Shown here: positions 22,945 through 26,158 of the stretch, piece after piece
Position numbering within the stretch: the stretch's first letter is position 1
Layout of the letters: each line of letters starts with the position of its first letter
Made by a program: the position numbers and the translations under genes
Notes under the pieces: model-generated
The model's database searches: none
Told to the model about the DNA's origin: nothing
Seen by the model: the letters and a program-made list of their open reading frames with translations, nothing else
DNA from: an uncultured Peptostreptococcaceae bacterium
Lineage (GTDB): Bacteria; Bacillota; Clostridia; Tissierellales; Peptoniphilaceae
Length of the DNA stretch: 26,158 nucleotides
Direction: 5' to 3'
Assembly: GCA_947283485.1 (NCBI GenBank)
Contig: CAMYOU010000016.1
Span: forward strand, 1 to 26,158

Positions 22945-24415
22945 ATCCATTCGACTTGAGAATTTTCAATCCCATGTGGATACCACTATTGAGTTAAAAG
23001 ATGGACTCAATGTTTTTGTCGGTCCCTCCGATTCCGGAAAGTCCGCCATTTTTCGTGGAATCAAATGGGCGCTTTTTAACGAACCTGCCGGGACTTTTTT
23101 TATACGAAACGGAGCGAAAGAAGCGCGCGTTACCATTACGTTTGATGATGGGCGAGTCCTTGTCCGTGGAAGATCTACAAGCAGTAATTATTATGAATTG
23201 CAGCATTCTGATGAAGTTCTGCGACTCGAGTCTTTCGGGACAGTAGTCCCCAGAGAAGTCACCGATTTTACGAATATCAGAAAAATGATTCTAAAAAATG
23301 GGGAAGTTTATGCCCTTTCCATGCAGGATCAGCTGGAGGGACCGTTTCTTTTGATCGGTACCGGCACGCAAAAAGCCACCGCCATTGGAAGATTATCGGG
23401 TGTGCATGTGATTGATTATGCCGTCTCTGAACTGGCACGTGAACTCGCAAGTTCCAAACAAATAACAAAACGCAATGACGACCGGATTGTGTCACAAAAA
23501 GAGAGTCTCAAACAATTCGATACCTTGGAAGATGAACGCATTGCTATTGATACTGCAAGCAATGAAATGAAGAAAATCGATGCGAATGAAGCATTGATTC
23601 GTAAAATCACCGAGGTAAAGCAGTCGCTACGTGAAAACGGATATCGGATGCATCGGATTTCCCTTTTGCTACAGGGATTAAGTTTTCTTGAAGAGGCGAA
23701 AGATCTTGCGCTTACTCTGGAGGATCAAATAGAAGCTCGTAAGACACTGCATGCTTTAAGAGAAGGCTTTTCCAGTCTGCTTGCGGAGGATATGAAGACA
23801 AGAGCCATACTAGAAGATCTTCATGATTTACCCGAGGTGCAATATCACTTTCAAACAATCGAAGAGGCATATCGCAAACACAATGATTTGGAAGTGTGCT
23901 TACATCTTAGAAATAAAATAAGCGCAGCAGCGAAAACACTCTCATTTTATGCCTCCCTTCAAGTGGAAGCGGCAAATGAGCGCATACGCGAAGTGCAAAC
24001 GAAAGAAAACACTTTGGACGCGCTCTATGATCTTAGGAAAAAACTCCATGAAAATATGAGACGATTAGAGATCGGCGAAAAATACAGACATGCGTATAAG
24101 GATCTTGAGTCGGCAGAGGAAAGATTGCAAATGATCACTTCAACTGTTACCAAAGAGAACCGGCTAATACGGATTCAAGCGCGTCTACAAGATATTGATG
24201 CGGAACATTTTGAAAATGCGGGAACGTATGAAAAGTTTAGTTCATATCAAGAGACTTTATTATCCAAATATCAAAGTGTATTACAGAAACTCGGACGTTG
24301 TCCGTTTTGCCTACAACCCATTCACGGACACGCTGCTAATCACATCTTATCTGAATTAGAAGGAGAAGAACATGGATTACTCAAAAGAACTGATGGAGCT
24401 CAAGAAAAACATTGA
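22928..24415 (+). CDS. N-terminal half of a split SbcC/Rad50-type ATPase, with zinc-hook-like CxxC
   Basis: A 495-residue protein that starts like SbcC/Rad50: RSIRLENFQSH, then Walker A at 32-39 (GPSDSGKS) and a Q-loop around 133-135 (MQDQLEGPFLL). From about 150 to 455 it is highly charged and helical, with several Leu-rich segments of about 40 residues that look like repeated coiled-coil units. A CPFC motif (C458-C461) with CLQPIHGH resembles the Rad50 zinc hook. The chain then ends 34 residues later. It has no Walker B, signature motif or H-loop, so it cannot be a complete ABC-type ATPase alone; these parts are in the gene at 24619. ATG 22928 lies 6 to 7 bases after AAGGCGG and overlaps the previous gene by 17 bp. 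Assignment as half a Rad50 is strong; partner assembly is inferred. Confidence 0.85.
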   Translation: MTMKFRSIRLENFQSHVDTTIELKDGLNVFVGPSDSGKSAIFRGIKWALFNEPAGTFFIRNGAKEARVTITFDDGRVLVRGRSTSSNYYELQHSDEVLRLESFGTVVPREVTDFTNIRKMILKNGEVYALSMQDQLEGPFLLIGTGTQKATAIGRLSGVHVIDYAVSELARELASSKQITKRNDDRIVSQKESLKQFDTLEDERIAIDTASNEMKKIDANEALIRKITEVKQSLRENGYRMHRISLLLQGLSFLEEAKDLALTLEDQIEARKTLHALREGFSSLLAEDMKTRAILEDLHDLPEVQYHFQTIEEAYRKHNDLEVCLHLRNKISAAAKTLSFYASLQVEAANERIREVQTKENTLDALYDLRKKLHENMRRLEIGEKYRHAYKDLESAEERLQMITSTVTKENRLIRIQARLQDIDAEHFENAGTYEKFSSYQETLLSKYQSVLQKLGRCPFCLQPIHGHAANHILSELEGEEHGLLKRTDGAQEKH

Positions 24416-24626
24416 GAAAGCTTCCAAATTCAAAGTAGAAGCACAGGTCAGACTCGAAGCATTAGATCGTGAACGAGAGAAACTTCTGGAAGACCTCAAA
24501 CAGTATGGCATTGATCCTGCTCAACTGGACGATGAGATCGAGCGTCTGGAAAATGAAATTAAAGACGGAATCGACAAAATCAAGAAGCTCCTACCCATGG
24601 AAAAATTAGAAGGTAAAAATGACTAG
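24372..24626 (+). CDS. Small coiled-coil protein between the two SbcC-like halves
   Basis: An 84-residue, highly charged, almost purely helical protein with hydrophobic residues spaced as in coiled coils (ELMELKKNIEKASKFKVEAQ, LEALDREREKLLEDLKQYG, IERLENEIKDGIDKIKKLL). A Gly/Pro break near residue 50 may make it a helical hairpin. It has no cysteines and no catalytic motif. The ATG has GGAG 6 bases upstream. It overlaps the N-half gene by 44 bp and the C-half gene by 8 bp, each in a different frame. By position it corresponds to the descending arm of a Rad50 coil. A separate function is possible; I do not recognise a named family. Confidence 0.75.
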   Translation: MDYSKELMELKKNIEKASKFKVEAQVRLEALDREREKLLEDLKQYGIDPAQLDDEIERLENEIKDGIDKIKKLLPMEKLEGKND

Positions 24627-25287
24627 TGAAGAGATCCGGAGATATCTGGATTCTGCCAAAGAGCGTTTCAATGAGCGCAGCTATGAAAAGAAATCCATCG
24701 AAGCACACATAGAATCCATCAAAGACGAGAATCATGAAGAATATGCAAAACAGGAAAAACTCGAGACGCTTCTGACCTTATTTAACCAAACGGCTCAATA
24801 CGCAAGGCAAGATACCAAAGAGCAGATAGAAAAGCTGGTCAGTGAATGCCTCCGTATGATTTTTGAAACAGATATCGGCTTTCAAATTGAACTTCATGAA
24901 ACAAGAGGGAAGGCCAGTGCGGAGTTTTATGTAACGGAAGAGAATGACGGTGTAGTAGAGCTATATCGCCCGGAGCAATCAAGAGGCGGGGGAGTCGTCG
25001 ACAGCGTTTCTCTTGCTCTTAGAATTGCATTTTTATTGAAACTGGGTGATCTCGCAGACGGACCATTGATGCTCGATGAGCCTGCCAAGCATCTGAGCGA
25101 TGATTTTATCATGCAGATTGCTGAATTTCTCAAGCAAATTTCCAAGATGACAGGTCGCCAAATCCTATTTGTTACCCATAATGTCCATCTCTCAGAAGCT
25201 GGGGATGCAACCTTTTTTGTAGACAAAAGAATGGGCCAAAGTGAAGTGATTGTGAATGAACTTGACACTCTTTTGCATGAAGTATAG
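24619..25287 (+). CDS. C-terminal half of a split SbcC/Rad50-type ATPase
   Basis: A 222-residue protein that supplies the ATPase parts missing from the gene at 22928. The first 75 or so residues are a charged coiled coil. Two beta-rich stretches follow, then the ABC signature-like segment QSRGGGVVDSVSLALRIAF (about 120-138), Walker B with catalytic Glu (PLMLDEP, D153-E154), the D-loop region KHLSDD, and the H-loop H187 (VTHN). There is no Walker A, so it must work with another chain. The start overlaps the small coiled-coil gene by 8 bp, with GAAGG 6 bases upstream. Its last 26 bases contain the promoter of the next gene. Confidence 0.86.
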   Translation: MTSEEIRRYLDSAKERFNERSYEKKSIEAHIESIKDENHEEYAKQEKLETLLTLFNQTAQYARQDTKEQIEKLVSECLRMIFETDIGFQIELHETRGKASAEFYVTEENDGVVELYRPEQSRGGGVVDSVSLALRIAFLLKLGDLADGPLMLDEPAKHLSDDFIMQIAEFLKQISKMTGRQILFVTHNVHLSEAGDATFFVDKRMGQSEVIVNELDTLLHEV

Positions 25288-25290
25288 AAT
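25262..25290 (+). promoter_or_regulatory. Consensus sigma-A promoter of rny
   Basis: A perfect TTGACA (25262-25267) and TAGAAT (25285-25290) with a 17-bp spacer lie across the end of the preceding gene. The expected start is about 25297, giving a leader of some 70 bases before rny that includes an A/T-only hairpin. Confidence 0.72.
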
Positions 25291-25306
25291 GATATAGGAG
25301 TATACC

Positions 25307-25334
25307 AATTTATCGTATATTCATAAATTTTTTT
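25307..25334 (+). terminator. Weak A/T-only hairpin with T tract before rny
   Basis: AATTTAT (25307-25313) pairs with ATAAATT (25323-25329), giving a 7-bp A/T stem, followed by T to 25334. It could be a weak terminator of the SbcCD-like unit, but it lies about 10 bases after the predicted rny start, so it may instead attenuate rny. The stability of such a stem is low. Confidence 0.35.
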
Positions 25335-25368
25335 GTAATTTGAAAATTGAATAAGAAGGAGGTGTATT

Positions 25369-26158
25369 GTGAATTTACCCATTGTTATCGGGTTGGCAGC
25401 TGTAGGGCTTGTGATAGGCGGCATTGTCGGTTATGTGATTCGAAATTATCTTACGAATCAAAAACTTGGCAACGCCAACGAACTTGCGGAAAGAATTATT
25501 CGTGACGCGAATTTCGAAGCGACGACCACCAAGCAAAACGCAGAAAATGAAGTAAAAGCCAATCTGTTGGAGGCAAAGGATGAGATTCATCGCTTGAGAC
25601 AAGATCAAGAACGTGAAAATAAGGAACGCCGTTCTGAAATTCAGCGAATGGAAACAAGACTTCAAAAACGCGAAGAAAGTCTGGATCGCAAGTCCGAAGG
25701 ACTGGATCTCAAGGAAGAAAAGCTCGCTCAACGCAATAAAAAGCTTGAATCGAAAGAAAAAGAGCTTTCAGAGCTGATTGAAAGACAAGCGTCTGAGTTA
25801 GAACGCGTAGCGGAGCTTTCTCGAGATGAAGCCAAAGATGCGCTTCTTGCTGATGTTCGCAAAGACATCGTACACGACACGGCACTCATCATTCGCGAAA
25901 ATGAACAAAAAATTCGTGAAGAATCCGAAAAACGTGCACGCGATATCGTCGTTTCCGTCATTCAACGCTATGCAGCCAATCACGTTGCGGAAACCGCTGT
26001 CTCTGTCGTTCCGCTTCCAAACGAAGAGATGAAGGGACGCATTATAGGTAGAGAGGGTAGAAACATCAGAGCGTTGGAGACACTGACCGGGATTGATTTA
26101 ATCATCGATGATACCCCGGAGGCCGTTGTACTATCCGGTTTTGATCCTGTGCGTCGTG
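25369..26158 (+). CDS. rny: Ribonuclease Y, N-terminal part
   Basis: The main membrane-bound endoribonuclease that starts mRNA decay in Firmicutes. The first 263 codons are visible; the gene runs off the window end. An N-terminal membrane helix (IVIGLAAVGLVIGGIVGYVI) comes first. A long charged coiled coil follows to about residue 200, then the beginning of the KH domain with GRIIGREGRNIRALE from about residue 223. The HD catalytic domain lies beyond the window. The start is the GTG at 25369, 6 bases after AAGGAGG (25356-25362). The recA-rny neighbourhood is typical, here interrupted by the SbcCD-like cluster. The strong promoter upstream suggests independent expression. Confidence 0.95.
   Translation, partial: MNLPIVIGLAAVGLVIGGIVGYVIRNYLTNQKLGNANELAERIIRDANFEATTTKQNAENEVKANLLEAKDEIHRLRQDQERENKERRSEIQRMETRLQKREESLDRKSEGLDLKEEKLAQRNKKLESKEKELSELIERQASELERVAELSRDEAKDALLADVRKDIVHDTALIIRENEQKIREESEKRARDIVVSVIQRYAANHVAETAVSVVPLPNEEMKGRIIGREGRNIRALETLTGIDLIIDDTPEAVVLSGFDPVRR

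Noticed and set aside
22928..25287. The split ATPase as a pseudogene broken by frameshifts
   Set aside because: Each part has its own well-spaced ribosome-binding site and start; the overlaps are short and gene-like, and every motif is intact. A stop in the small gene's frame at 24357, just before its ATG, fits a true gene start. Resequencing could still overturn this.
1..26158. Mobile elements, CRISPR arrays, tRNA or rRNA genes
   Set aside because: No transposase-like frame, regularly spaced repeats, or tRNA/rRNA-like sequence was noticed; genes are on one strand and tightly packed.

Overview
The window reads as a chromosomal housekeeping region of a Firmicute, most likely an anaerobic Clostridia/Tissierellia-type organism. 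Signs of this are a PolC-type replicative polymerase, strong AGGAGG ribosome-binding sites, sigma-A promoters with 17-bp spacers, RNase Y next to recA, and the order rimP-nusA-rnpM-infB-rbfA-nrnA-truB-ribF-rpsO-pnp. Every gene is on the + strand. I see no rRNA, tRNA, CRISPR array, insertion sequence or obvious genomic island. The genus cannot be fixed from sequence alone.

Layout. (1) 1-218: the 3' end of polC with its terminator. (2) 284-4508: aspS, tcdA, an RseC-like membrane protein gene and glyA, with overlapping ends and one strong terminator. (3) 4515-6467: der and plsY. (4) 6478-13872: the ribosome/translation block rimP, nusA, rnpM, infB, rbfA, nrnA, truB, ribF, preceded by a promoter and a strong leader hairpin. 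(5) 13877-16643: rpsO with a promoter and a structured, probably autoregulatory leader, a terminator, then pnp and another terminator. (6) 16684-17118: dut. (7) 17123-21944: uppP (extended -10 promoter), ftsK/spoIIIE, pgsA and recA, with a perfect 7-bp inverted repeat in front of recA and a terminator behind it. (8) 21952-25287: four overlapping genes that look like a split Mre11-Rad50 (SbcCD) system. (9) 25262-26158: a consensus promoter and the 5' part of rny.

The most unusual region is (8). An intact SbcD/Mre11-type metallophosphoesterase is followed by three small genes in three different reading frames. The first carries the Walker A half of an SbcC/Rad50-type ATPase and ends just after a CxxC zinc-hook-like motif. 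The second is an 84-residue coiled coil. The third carries the signature motif, Walker B and the H-loop. Together they supply every part normally found in one Rad50/SbcC chain, directly downstream of recA, which suggests a DNA-end-processing complex assembled from separate subunits.

Other points of interest are a Glu in place of the invariant Asp in the first NKxD motif of Der, the inverted repeat upstream of recA, the alternative structures in the rpsO leader, the terminator-like hairpin in front of rimP, and the start codon of the SbcD-like gene, which directly follows the recA terminator with no Shine-Dalgarno sequence.
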